A DNA stretch of 6,905 bases from Spirochaetaceae bacterium (GCA_031278295.1 JAITKQ010000035.1:1-6905), one strand, 5' to 3'. Shown: positions 1-5,948, counted from the stretch's first letter. A program made the numbers and translations. Notes: a model not told the origin generated them from the sequence alone.

Positions 1-114
1 ATAGAATCATTCATTCAAACCGTGCATAAACACCATGCAAATATAGGAGAGGAGCTTGTCAAAGTATTCCACGGCTCGTATTCCCTCCCTTTTAACCTTC
101 CGGCGACTGAATAG
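1..114. other. Flank with no supported gene
   Basis: I see no gene I can support here. The plus strand has a purine-rich AGGAGAGGAG stretch at 45-54 followed by a TTG-initiated frame. That frame soon runs antisense through the conserved part of the ADP-ribosylglycohydrolase remnant, so it is probably spurious. The minus strand continues in the frame of the remnant after its stop codon, but the residues match nothing I know. A short inverted repeat (TGCAT at 23-27, ATGCA at 35-39) is too weak to interpret. Confidence 0.4.
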
Positions 115-904
115 TTACACTTTTTTGTATATTCTGCGTGTCATAGAAGAACAGATATCCACACTCATACGATCGTATGCGGAACCGGACGGATACCCTA
201 TCGGTATACTCCCTTTATACGGAGTTTTCTTGCTAGGTCGTATTTCGGAATGGAGAAGACCGGCCATCGCGCTGGTGACCACCGCCGTTGTGTCGGTGTC
301 ATCGCCCAGATTGACGGCCAGCAATACCGCGTCCCGGTAGTTGTCCGTATTCAGGAAACGCCATATCGAGGCTTCGGGGGTGTCAATTACAAAGCCGCCG
401 CTTTCCACGGAAGCCTCCGGCAGGGCGCGTATATCGTCCCGCAAAATCCGCGCGAACCTGCCGGACATTTCCCAGCCGGTATACGGACTGGCGTCCCGAA
501 AGCGCGCCCGCAAAACGGCGCAAGCGTCTGTTTTGCGGGTGCCGTCAAGTAATTCCCGCAGATACTCAAGAATAGATAAAACAGGCCGCGACAGACCCGC
601 CGTGCGCGTGGGTAATTGAGGAGACGGTTTTCGTGGCGGCAAAACGTTCCGCTTCCGGCTTGTCCGCGATATAAAACACGAGCGGGGCAACACGCATGAA
701 GTAGCCGTTGCCGTTTTTGTTTATGCCGTGGCATCCGGCGTTTTCCGGCGCGGCTCCGGCTTTCAGGTTACGTATGGCTTTAGCGGTCGATAGGCCGACG
801 TCAAACACGCTAACCCGGACGGTAAACGCAGCTTCATCGCGCCACCTTACAAAGTTTCGCGCAATATCGTCAAGGCTGAAGCCGCGCGTAAACGAATCGG
901 CGTA
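115..904 (-). pseudogene. ADP-ribosylglycohydrolase (DraG/ARH-like), 5'-truncated and frameshifted
   Basis: This is a broken member of the family that removes ADP-ribose from proteins or nucleotides. Reading the minus strand from 904, the frame opens directly in mid-protein (YADSFTRGFSLDDIARNF), then shows the family segments VFDVGLSTAKAIRNL, NGNGYFMRVAPLVFY and SSITHAHGGSVAACFIY. It hits TGA at 566-568. The next frame resumes with LEYLRELLDG and carries ASIWRFLNTDNYRDAVLLAV and the metal-binding NLGDDTDTT. A single extra T near 571-572 explains the shift. A second shift near 243-254 is possible, because the neighbouring frame reads IPKYDLARKL, like the IP..W...L that normally follows the last motif; the residues after LLHSE in the current frame look non-homologous. 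The first 60 or so residues, which carry the GD and TDDT metal ligands, are absent. Activity is therefore unlikely. The family call is solid; the exact 3' end is not. Confidence 0.85.
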
Positions 905-1822
905 TTAGTAAATTTCACCAAAATAATCATTATCTATTTTTTTTATTTCATAAGTTTGTTGATTTGAAACACCGATATTATATTCAATCATTAATTCTGC
1001 TAGTTGCATACCGTCAATCATTATTATTTTTGTCTCATTCTTTGGTGAATATTCTAATGCATCTTTCGAGAATGATGAGGCAGTGATAAATATACCTTTT
1101 TTAGCTCCTTGCCCAGCTAATGCTCCAACAAATTTTTGAATCTCAGGTCTACCTACAATATTTCCCTCTTTCCACCTTTTTGCCTGTATATAAATTATAT
1201 CCAGACCCAATTTATCTTCTTTTATCGTTCCATCTATACCTTCATCATTAGTTTTTCCAATTGCCTTTCCTGCATCTTTTATTGAGCCGCCATAACCCAT
1301 TTTTACTAATAAATCAACAACCAAGCTTTCAAAAAAAGCTGGATTAACATTTCTAACTTTCTCCAATATTTCATCAGCCAAAGTTCTTTTTATGTTTTGA
1401 AATGCTGTTTCTATTAATTCTTCCGGTGTATGAATTTCAATTTCATTTGTTGATCCATCATCGTTTTTATTTTGATTTGTTAGATTCAGGAATTCATTGT
1501 ATTCATCAAATTGTTTAAGGAATTTCATGTCTATTTTTTCCGGTTTGTTTTCTAATACAGAAATTCCTCTTTCTGTAATTTCAATACACCCTCTTTTTGG
1601 ATAAATTAATAATCTTGCTTTTTTTAAATGTGTTTTTGCCCATCCAGCTCTGTTCTCAAATATGGACTGTTTTCCACTTGGCAATAATTCTTGTTTTTGT
1701 TCGTCTGTTAAGTTAAATTTTTCGACTAATGTGTCTATAGCATCCCTAAATTCGTGGATATTTTTATCGGAAGCAATTTCCAACATAGGTAACATTATTG
1801 ACTGAAAATCCGGTATGTACAT
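905..1822 (-). CDS. mrr: Mrr-type restriction endonuclease (type IV, methylated DNA)
   Basis: Intact 305-residue protein, the same length and layout as E. coli Mrr (about 304), a cytoplasmic nuclease that cuts modified DNA. Residues 1-95 are the winged-helix N-terminal domain (NRAGWAKTHLKKARL at 57-71, EITERG at 81-86). Residues 105-145 are a polar linker. Residues 155-285 are the PD-(D/E)XK-like nuclease: FFESLVVDLLVKMGYGG at 163-179, then the catalytic D197 in DEGIDG, Q213-A214-K215 in YIQAKRWK, the GRPEIQKFVGALAGQGAKKG block at 224-243, and IFITASSFS. The ATG start is set by AAGGAG at 1828-1833, 5 nt upstream. The gene is far more AT-rich than everything around it, a sign of horizontal transfer. 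Its TAA stop touches the first codon of the decayed ADP-ribosylglycohydrolase. No methyltransferase partner is visible, as expected for a modification-dependent enzyme. Specificity cannot be read from the sequence. Confidence 0.93.
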   Translation of the reverse strand: MYIPDFQSIMLPMLEIASDKNIHEFRDAIDTLVEKFNLTDEQKQELLPSGKQSIFENRAGWAKTHLKKARLLIYPKRGCIEITERGISVLENKPEKIDMKFLKQFDEYNEFLNLTNQNKNDDGSTNEIEIHTPEELIETAFQNIKRTLADEILEKVRNVNPAFFESLVVDLLVKMGYGGSIKDAGKAIGKTNDEGIDGTIKEDKLGLDIIYIQAKRWKEGNIVGRPEIQKFVGALAGQGAKKGIFITASSFSKDALEYSPKNETKIIMIDGMQLAELMIEYNIGVSNQQTYEIKKIDNDYFGEIY

Positions 1823-1858
1823 ATCATCTCCTTATTTATAGGTGAGTTTGTTACGAAA

Positions 1859-1883
1859 ACTGAAGTTTTGGAACAGCTTCAGT
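1859..1883. repeat. 7-bp inverted repeat at the predicted mrr transcription start
   Basis: ACTGAAG (1859-1865) and CTTCAGT (1877-1883) are perfect inverted copies separated by 11 nt. The predicted -10 box of mrr ends at 1886, so transcription should begin near 1878-1880, inside this repeat. It could be an operator or a hairpin at the 5' end of the mRNA. There is no T tract on either side, so it does not look like a terminator. Confidence 0.45.
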
Positions 1884-1885
1884 AG

Positions 1886-1914
1886 ATTATGCATTCCTGT
1901 GGTGATTTTGTCAA
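1886..1914 (-). promoter_or_regulatory. Predicted sigma-70-type promoter of mrr
   Basis: On the minus strand a perfect -35 box TTGACA (1909-1914) is followed by a 17-bp spacer and a -10 box CATAAT (1886-1891, 5 of 6 matches to TATAAT). The predicted start of transcription near 1878-1880 leaves a leader of roughly 57 nt before the mrr ATG. A near-ideal promoter suggests mrr is expressed on its own rather than from a neighbouring unit. Confidence 0.7.
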
Positions 1915-1964
1915 CCATTCGCGTTGCCCCATCAAAAATGTAACCGGGAAGAGCGATATATAGA

Positions 1965-2001
1965 TTTACGGACGGAATGATAGTATGCTTTAGGGACGGA
2001 A
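1965..2001. repeat. Direct repeat, 13 bp at 24-bp spacing
   Basis: TTTACGGACGGAA (1965-1977) recurs as TTTAGGGACGGAA (1989-2001) with one mismatch. It lies in the divergent spacer between mrr and the SGNH hydrolase gene. Two copies about two helical turns apart could be a protein-binding pair. Because 24 is a multiple of three, it could equally be a short internal repeat in a decayed coding sequence on the minus strand (an open frame at 1832-2008 contains PSLKHTII/PSVNLYIA). Nothing here decides between the two. Confidence 0.4.
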
Positions 2002-2063
2002 GGGTGACCTAATGCCACAAGGCGTGGGAACGTGTCCCGACCACGGGAGAACAAGGGCAATTT

Positions 2064-2714
2064 ATGAAAACGGTACTTTGCTATGGAGATTCAAACACTT
2101 ACGGGTATATACCTGGTACAGGCGGGCGTTATGATCACAAGACGCGCTGGCCTATGGCGCTGGAACGGATACTGAACGAGGATGCGGACGAGGCGGAATG
2201 GTGGGTTGATGAGGAGGGGCTTAACGGCAGGACAAGCTGTTTCGATGACCCGGTAGAGTTGGAAAGGAACGGACTCCGTCACATCATACCGATACTGAAA
2301 AGCCACAAACCGCTGGACATTGTGGCCGTGATGCTCGGTACTAACGACCTGAAACGGCGCTTTAACCCATCGCCTTACGATGTCGCGCAGGGTGTGCTTA
2401 ACGTGATAAAAGCAATTCAACATTCCGAGACAGGACCCGGGGACGGCGCACCAAAGGTCCTCGTTATATGCCCGCCGCCGATACTCGAATCGCCCGTGTT
2501 CGGCGATGTTTTCAGCGGGAGCGCGGCCATTTCAAGGCGGCTGGCCCATTTCTACAGGCAGGTTTGCAAGGAGAGCGGGGCGGCATTCTTTGACTCAGGC
2601 GGCGTGGTTAAGGTAAGCGACATAGACGGCGTACACCTTGAATCTTCCGAACATCTCCGTCTTGCCGAAGCCTTGTCGGAAATCGTGAGGGGTATATACC
2701 TAAGGCACCACTGA
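2064..2714 (+). CDS. SGNH-family esterase/acyltransferase (arylesterase, MsAcT-like)
   Basis: Small cytoplasmic hydrolase of 216 residues with no signal peptide. All SGNH blocks are present: GDSN with nucleophile S10, EEGLNGRTS at 50-58 (block II glycine, with G55), GTNDLK at 92-97 (oxyanion N94), and DGVH with D188 and H191 completing the triad. The order, the spacing and the flanking words MLGTND, APKVLVICPPP and FFDSG match the Mycobacterium smegmatis acyltransferase/arylesterase MsAcT, whose triad is S11-D192-H195. Such enzymes hydrolyse small esters, and some transfer acyl groups in water; the natural substrate is unknown. The ATG is preceded by AAGGG at 2053-2057, 6 nt away. A terminator-like hairpin follows 11 nt after the stop, so it seems monocistronic. 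I find no convincing promoter in the divergent spacer. The family is firm, the biological role open. Confidence 0.9.
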   Translation: MKTVLCYGDSNTYGYIPGTGGRYDHKTRWPMALERILNEDADEAEWWVDEEGLNGRTSCFDDPVELERNGLRHIIPILKSHKPLDIVAVMLGTNDLKRRFNPSPYDVAQGVLNVIKAIQHSETGPGDGAPKVLVICPPPILESPVFGDVFSGSAAISRRLAHFYRQVCKESGAAFFDSGGVVKVSDIDGVHLESSEHLRLAEALSEIVRGIYLRHH

Positions 2715-2725
2715 TTAACTTGAGG

Positions 2726-2743
2726 CCGCGCCGTAAGGCGCGG
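2726..2743 (+). terminator. GC-rich hairpin after the SGNH hydrolase gene
   Basis: CCGCGCC (2726-2732) and GGCGCGG (2737-2743) form a perfect 7-bp stem closed by a GTAA (GNRA-type) tetraloop, 11 nt past the stop codon. Two further G.U pairs can extend it. The trailing sequence is only TTAAA, so if this is an intrinsic terminator it is one with a weak U tract. Confidence 0.6.
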
Positions 2744-2757
2744 TTAAACGCGCGCAC

Positions 2758-2785
2758 TTGACACCCGCTGCCGTTCCGTGATAAA
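2758..2785 (+). promoter_or_regulatory. Predicted promoter for the FkbM methyltransferase unit
   Basis: A perfect -35 box TTGACA (2758-2763) is followed at 16 bp by GATAAA (2780-2785), a 4-of-6 match to the -10 consensus; a 17-bp alternative ATAAAC is weaker. It lies just after the terminator-like hairpin and before the mini-ORF and C tract, where a promoter for the methyltransferase gene would be expected. Transcription would begin near 2792. Confidence 0.5.
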
Positions 2786-2791
2786 CCAATA

Positions 2792-2806
2792 GAATGAAAA
2801 TCATTC
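2792..2806. promoter_or_regulatory. Fur-like palindrome over the predicted transcription start
   Basis: GAATGAAAATCATTC is a perfect 6-bp inverted repeat with a 3-bp A spacer. It agrees at 12 of 15 positions with the core of the E. coli Fur box (TAATGATAATCATTA); outside the core agreement is poor. It sits immediately downstream of the predicted -10 box, a usual place for a repressor site. No regulator gene lies nearby, so binding by a Fur-family protein is inference only. Confidence 0.35.
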
Positions 2807-2931
2807 AACCAATAAGGCATAATATGCCACGTAGAGTACCCCCCCCCCCCCCACATAGAGAATCTGTTGAATTAACGGCCTTTTCAAACATTGGTTTTAC
2901 GGCGCTCATGCGGCGGGGAGGCGCGTCATGA
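2794..2931 (+). CDS. Possible leader mini-ORF carrying the C tract and overlapping the FkbM start
   Basis: An open frame of 45 residues runs from ATG 2794 through the C14 tract, which encodes a run of five prolines, to a TGA at 2929-2931 that overlaps the methyltransferase ATG as ATGA. ATG 2794 has no Shine-Dalgarno but lies almost at the predicted transcription start. A second in-frame ATG at 2824 has AAGG at 2814-2817, 6 nt upstream, giving 35 residues (MPRRVPPPPPHRES and on). The peptide resembles nothing I recognise, and its value may be as a leader whose translation feeds the next gene. The other two plus-strand frames stop well before 2928. It could also be chance, since the opposite strand is open here too. 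Confidence 0.35.
   Translation: MKIIQPIRHNMPRRVPPPPPHRESVELTAFSNIGFTALMRRGGAS
2839..2852 (+). repeat. Homopolymeric C14 tract (candidate phase-variation site)
   Basis: Fourteen consecutive C residues lie 75 nt upstream of the FkbM methyltransferase start. C/G runs of this length are typical slipped-strand mispairing sites in contingency loci. The tract is inside the leader mini-ORF and also between the predicted promoter and the gene, so length changes could act on translation. The exact count may be affected by sequencing error. Confidence 0.75.
2915..2921 (+). promoter_or_regulatory. Strong ribosome binding site of the FkbM methyltransferase
   Basis: GGGGAGG lies 6 nt before ATG 2928 and fixes that start. 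Being strong, it means the gene can probably be translated without help from the upstream mini-ORF, so any coupling would modulate expression rather than switch it fully. Confidence 0.75.
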
Positions 2932-3893
2932 AGCGGCATTCGCCGGAAGAATTCAACATAACAGGACGTTTTAGCGGAATACGAAAACTGCTTTTTAGAA
3001 TCAAGAGTGAAAAGATAAATACACCACATGTTGTCAATTCATTTTTGCTTATGATCACCGACCGTATATACCATAAACTAAAAAAACAGGCCGATAGGTT
3101 TGAAAAGGAACTTTTTATAAAGCGCTGGCTAAAAAATGTTGACGGAAGAACATTTTTTGACTTTAACGGCGCCTTGTTCCCTGACATCAGGGACGACGCC
3201 GTGAATTGGGATTTGTTTTACGATTGGATTTTTGAAGATACTTTTTTAATTAACTGTTACCATGACGATGATTATAGCAAAAGCATAGTTGATGTTTTGG
3301 ATAAACTGATGAGTGAAGGTCCCTATGGATATGTGGATGAAGGTAATGAATTTGATGTAAGGGTAAGGAGCGGCGATGTGGTGATCGACGCCGGAGCCTG
3401 GCAGGGTGATTTTAGCGCCTATGCCGGATCAAAAGGGGCCTTGGTGTACGCGTTTGAGCCGGTAAGCGAAAATTACGAAATTTTAAAAAAGACGGCGGAA
3501 CTGAACTCCGGCAGAATTATTCCGGTAAAAGCGGGGCTTGGCGACAGTGATTTTGATTTAGACATATCGCTGAATACTGAAGGCAACAGCGGCGGTCATT
3601 CTATTGTAGTCAAGAATTCGGAAACAACAGAAAAAATACAAATTACAAGCATAGATAAATACGTTAAAGAAAACGGCATAGAAAAAGTTGATTTTATAAA
3701 GGCCGATATAGAAGGGGCGGAACGTGATATGCTGAAAGGGGCGAAGATGACGCTGAAAAATTTTGCGCCGCGCCTTGCGATATGTACCTATCATTTGCAT
3801 GACGATCCTGAAGTGTTAAAGAATTTGATAGTCGAAGCGAATCCAAAATACAGGGTTGTTCAGCTAAGAAAAAAACTGTTCGCCTGTGTATAG
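2928..3893 (+). CDS. FkbM-family SAM-dependent methyltransferase
   Basis: Protein of 321 residues. The C-terminal half is a class I methyltransferase fold of the FkbM family: SAM-binding motif I VVIDAGAWQGDFSAYAG at 151-167, the ribose-contacting acidic residue E177 in YAFEPVSENYEILKK, SIDKYVKENG at 241-250, and the family signature VDFIKADIEGAERDMLKGA at 254-272 with D260 and E262, followed by PRLAICTYH. Residues 1-145 are a lysine/aromatic-rich N-terminal extension without recognisable domains; there is no signal peptide or membrane segment. FkbM enzymes O-methylate sugars or small molecules, often on surface glycans, but the acceptor cannot be read here. Base composition is lower in GC than the lar genes and higher than mrr. 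It stands alone on its strand, convergent with larB, behind a promoter, a Fur-like palindrome and a C14 tract, which suggests regulated or variable expression. Confidence 0.87.
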   Translation: MKRHSPEEFNITGRFSGIRKLLFRIKSEKINTPHVVNSFLLMITDRIYHKLKKQADRFEKELFIKRWLKNVDGRTFFDFNGALFPDIRDDAVNWDLFYDWIFEDTFLINCYHDDDYSKSIVDVLDKLMSEGPYGYVDEGNEFDVRVRSGDVVIDAGAWQGDFSAYAGSKGALVYAFEPVSENYEILKKTAELNSGRIIPVKAGLGDSDFDLDISLNTEGNSGGHSIVVKNSETTEKIQITSIDKYVKENGIEKVDFIKADIEGAERDMLKGAKMTLKNFAPRLAICTYHLHDDPEVLKNLIVEANPKYRVVQLRKKLFACV

Positions 3894-3922
3894 GTTTTCA
3901 TTCAGGTTTTGAAGCGGCGGCT

Positions 3923-3940
3923 GGCGGGTCAAGCGCCCCT
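3923..3940. terminator. Weak hairpin in the convergent FkbM/larB gap
   Basis: GGCG (3923-3926) and CGCC (3934-3937) can pair around a 7-nt loop just before the larB stop codon. The stem is only 4 bp, and CCTTTC follows on the plus strand. The 48-bp convergent gap needs a terminator on both strands; this is the only candidate and it is poor. Confidence 0.25.
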
Positions 3941-3941
3941 T

Positions 3942-4718
3942 TCATGCCGGAGGCAATGCGTGGGAGCGTCCGGGCAGCCGGTTTATCAGGTTTGCCTGGT
4001 AGCCGGCCCCAAAGCCGTTGTTTATGTTTACTACGGAGATTCCCGGAGCGCAGGAACTGAGCATGCCGAGCAGGGCGGCTAACCCTCCGAACGACGCTCC
4101 GTAGCCGACGCTTGTGGGCAGCGCTATTACCGGCACGGCTACGAGGCCCGCGATTACCCCGGCGAGGGCACCCTCCATACCGGCGCAGGCGATTATTACG
4201 CGGGCGGCGCGTATCTCGTCCAGGCGGTTAAACAGGCGGTGTATGCCGGCCACCCCAATATCGTTGATCATGCGGACATTGCTGCCGAAAAATTCCGCGG
4301 TCCGCGCCGCCTCCCACGCGACGTCCAGGTCGGATGTGCCCGCCGCCGCGACGACGACAAGCCCTTCCCGTTCGGCCTCACTGTACAGGCTGCCGATGGA
4401 AAGGGTTTGGCTTAACTCGTGGTACGACGTTTCACCGAAAGCGGCGGCGGCTTCGTCCGCGATCTCCTTGGACGACTTTGTAGAAAAAACGGGAAGCCCG
4501 TGTTCCCTCATCTTGGTCATTATCGACAAGGCCTGTTCGCGCGTCTTGCCGGCGCAGTAAACGACTTCGGGGTACGCGGTGCGCTCCTCCCGCCGCAAGT
4601 CTATGTCGGCAAAGCCCAGATCGCCGTGGTACAGCGCGTTTATGCGTTTTTCAGCCTCGTCCGCGCCCATGCTGTTTTGCCGTACCTGTTCAAGAATTTC
4701 AAGGACTGCCGTATTCAC
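3942..4718 (-). CDS. larB: Pyridinium-3,5-biscarboxylic acid mononucleotide synthase LarB
   Basis: First enzyme of nickel-pincer nucleotide (NPN) synthesis: it carboxylates the pyridinium ring of nicotinic acid adenine dinucleotide and releases AMP. The 258-residue length is near the 246 of Lactiplantibacillus plantarum LarB. The N-terminal helical part carries LEILEQVRQNSMGADEAEKR. The PurE-like carboxylase domain begins near 120 with VVVAAAGTSDLDVAWEA (121-137) and continues through NDIGVAGIHRL, IIACAGMEGALAGVIAG (175-191), ALPTSVGYGASFGG (199-212) and VVNINNGFGAGY (229-240). C223 in MLSSCAPG matches the cysteine known to attack the pyridinium ring in LarB. The start is GTG at 4718, with GGAGG at 4731-4735, 12 nt upstream, which is rather far. 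That start overlaps larC by 20 nt and keeps the expected N-terminus; ATG at residue 17 is the alternative. Last gene of the operon. Confidence 0.95.
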   Translation of the reverse strand: MNTAVLEILEQVRQNSMGADEAEKRINALYHGDLGFADIDLRREERTAYPEVVYCAGKTREQALSIMTKMREHGLPVFSTKSSKEIADEAAAAFGETSYHELSQTLSIGSLYSEAEREGLVVVAAAGTSDLDVAWEAARTAEFFGSNVRMINDIGVAGIHRLFNRLDEIRAARVIIACAGMEGALAGVIAGLVAVPVIALPTSVGYGASFGGLAALLGMLSSCAPGISVVNINNGFGAGYQANLINRLPGRSHALPPA

Positions 4719-5946
4719 GCTTTATAATTTCCTCCGCCTCGTCAAGGGACAGCCCCCGTTCGCGCGCCAGCCTTTCGCGGTCACGGTATTCGATTTTGGA
4801 GCGCCGCATCTTTTCGTCAAGGAAAACGGTTTTTACCTCCGCCTCGTCCTCGCCGCATCTGATCTTGGACTGCTCACGGGGCAAGGATACGCGGCGCACG
4901 GTTGTTTCGCGGAAGCCTATCGTGCTTGATCGTTCAAAGATTACCCGGCGTAGTAAGATGAGACTTTCGTTAGGGCAGAGGACGGAGACTATCACGCCGG
5001 GGCGCGATCTTTTCATCATGCAGGAGGTAAACGTTACATCCAGAGCGCCCGCCTCAAAGAGCCTGTCCATCAGGAAGCCGAGAGCCTCGCCGGTCATATC
5101 GTCGATGTTTGTTTCGATCACCGTAAGTTCCTCGTGTATCCGGACGCCGGCTGAGGGGAGGGCGGCGCCTAGCCGCTCCTCGCGCCACGAGACGGCAAGA
5201 ACGTTGGGCCTGTCCAGCTTCCGCGAACCCACGCCGTAAGCCGTCTTTATATGTTTGAAAACGGCGCTTGTTACAAACTCGTCCACGCTTGCGGCAAGGA
5301 TCGCGGCCCCTGTCGGTGTCGTCATCTCTTTGTTGAAACCGCCCGTCCTTACCGGAAGCCCCTCGCAGAGCTTCAGCGTGGCGGGGGCGGGGACTGGGAG
5401 GATGCCGTGGGCGCATTTTACGACGCCGCCGCCAAGCTCTATTTCGCTTGAAGTGATCCTGTCCGGTTTCAGCATATCAAGACAGACCGCGTTCCCTACA
5501 ATGTCGATGATCGAATCGAGCGCGCCGACCTCATGGAAGCTAACTTCGTCCACCGGAACGCCGTGCACCTCCGCCTCGGCGGCGGCTACCCGTGAAAATA
5601 TGGACAGGGACCGTTCCTTCGCACCGATGTTCAGCCCTGACTTTTCTATCAACGCCCTTATGTCGCGCCAGGCGCGGCAATGTCCATGATTTTCTCCGCC
5701 GTGTCCGTGCTGTCCGCAGCCGTGACGGGTATGGGGGGCGGAGTCATCATTGTCTATGTTTACAACGGCGCGTGTGCCGGTGATGCCGCAGCGTTCTTCT
5801 TTGACAAAATCGATAGACCAGCCTGAAAGGTCAAGTTTGTCCAGTTCCCTGTAGAGGAGCCGCGTGTCAACGCCCAGATCGACGAGGGCGCCAAGCGTCA
5901 TGTCTCCGGAAATGCCGGCGAAACAGTCAAAATGCAGAGTCTTCAC
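4699..5946 (-). CDS. larC: Nickel-pincer cofactor nickel insertase LarC, unsplit
   Basis: Final step of NPN synthesis: CTP-dependent insertion of nickel into the bis-thiocarboxylated pyridinium mononucleotide. It is a full-length 415-residue LarC. Residues 1-60 are the family N-terminus (FDCFAGISGDMTLGALVDLG at 6-25). A histidine-rich loop at 72-90 (H72, H75, H80, H82, H87, H89, with C77 and C90) is a likely nickel store or ligand. SFHEVGALDSIIDIVG is at 136-151, GILPVPAPATL at 181-191, EMTTPTGAAIL at 207-217. The C-terminal LarC2 part starts near 275 (VIETNIDDMTGEALGFLMDR at 276-295) and holds the CTP-binding region. In L. plantarum larC is split into two frames joined by ribosomal frameshifting; here one continuous frame encodes both. 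Start GTG at 5946 lies 2 nt after the larE stop with no clear Shine-Dalgarno, so translational coupling is likely. Overlaps larB by 20 nt. Confidence 0.95.
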   Translation of the reverse strand: MKTLHFDCFAGISGDMTLGALVDLGVDTRLLYRELDKLDLSGWSIDFVKEERCGITGTRAVVNIDNDDSAPHTRHGCGQHGHGGENHGHCRAWRDIRALIEKSGLNIGAKERSLSIFSRVAAAEAEVHGVPVDEVSFHEVGALDSIIDIVGNAVCLDMLKPDRITSSEIELGGGVVKCAHGILPVPAPATLKLCEGLPVRTGGFNKEMTTPTGAAILAASVDEFVTSAVFKHIKTAYGVGSRKLDRPNVLAVSWREERLGAALPSAGVRIHEELTVIETNIDDMTGEALGFLMDRLFEAGALDVTFTSCMMKRSRPGVIVSVLCPNESLILLRRVIFERSSTIGFRETTVRRVSLPREQSKIRCGEDEAEVKTVFLDEKMRRSKIEYRDRERLARERGLSLDEAEEIIKREYGSP

Positions 5947-5948
5947 GG

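Noticed and set aside
1..21. Resemblance of the window's first bases (ATAGAAT...CATTCAAACC) to 2789-2810
   Set aside because: Only two short blocks agree and the spacing differs; too little to call a repeat or a second Fur-like site.
191..207. Inverted repeat ATACC/GGTAT as a terminator for the hydrolase remnant
   Set aside because: Stem of only 5 bp, AT-containing, with no T tract on the minus strand.
56..340. Plus-strand frame from a TTG with a purine-rich upstream stretch
   Set aside because: From about 240 it runs antisense through the conserved FLNTD/NLGDDTDTT region of the ADP-ribosylglycohydrolase remnant, so at least that half is a shadow; nothing in the rest resembles a known protein.
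2023..2047. Overlapping GC hairpins (CGTGG/CCACG and CCCG/CGGG) before the SGNH gene, considered as a riboswitch or attenuator
   Set aside because: Stems are 4-5 bp, mutually exclusive and without T tract or a known aptamer signature.
2805..3029. Minus-strand open frame across the C tract (reads as a glycine run)
   Set aside because: It is antisense to the well-supported FkbM start and its Shine-Dalgarno. I keep the plus-strand reading, though both strands being open lowers confidence in the mini-ORF.
4114..4929. Long plus-strand frames opposite larB and larC
   Set aside because: Antisense shadows of GC-rich coding regions, with no family motifs, while the minus strand encodes complete LarB and LarC.
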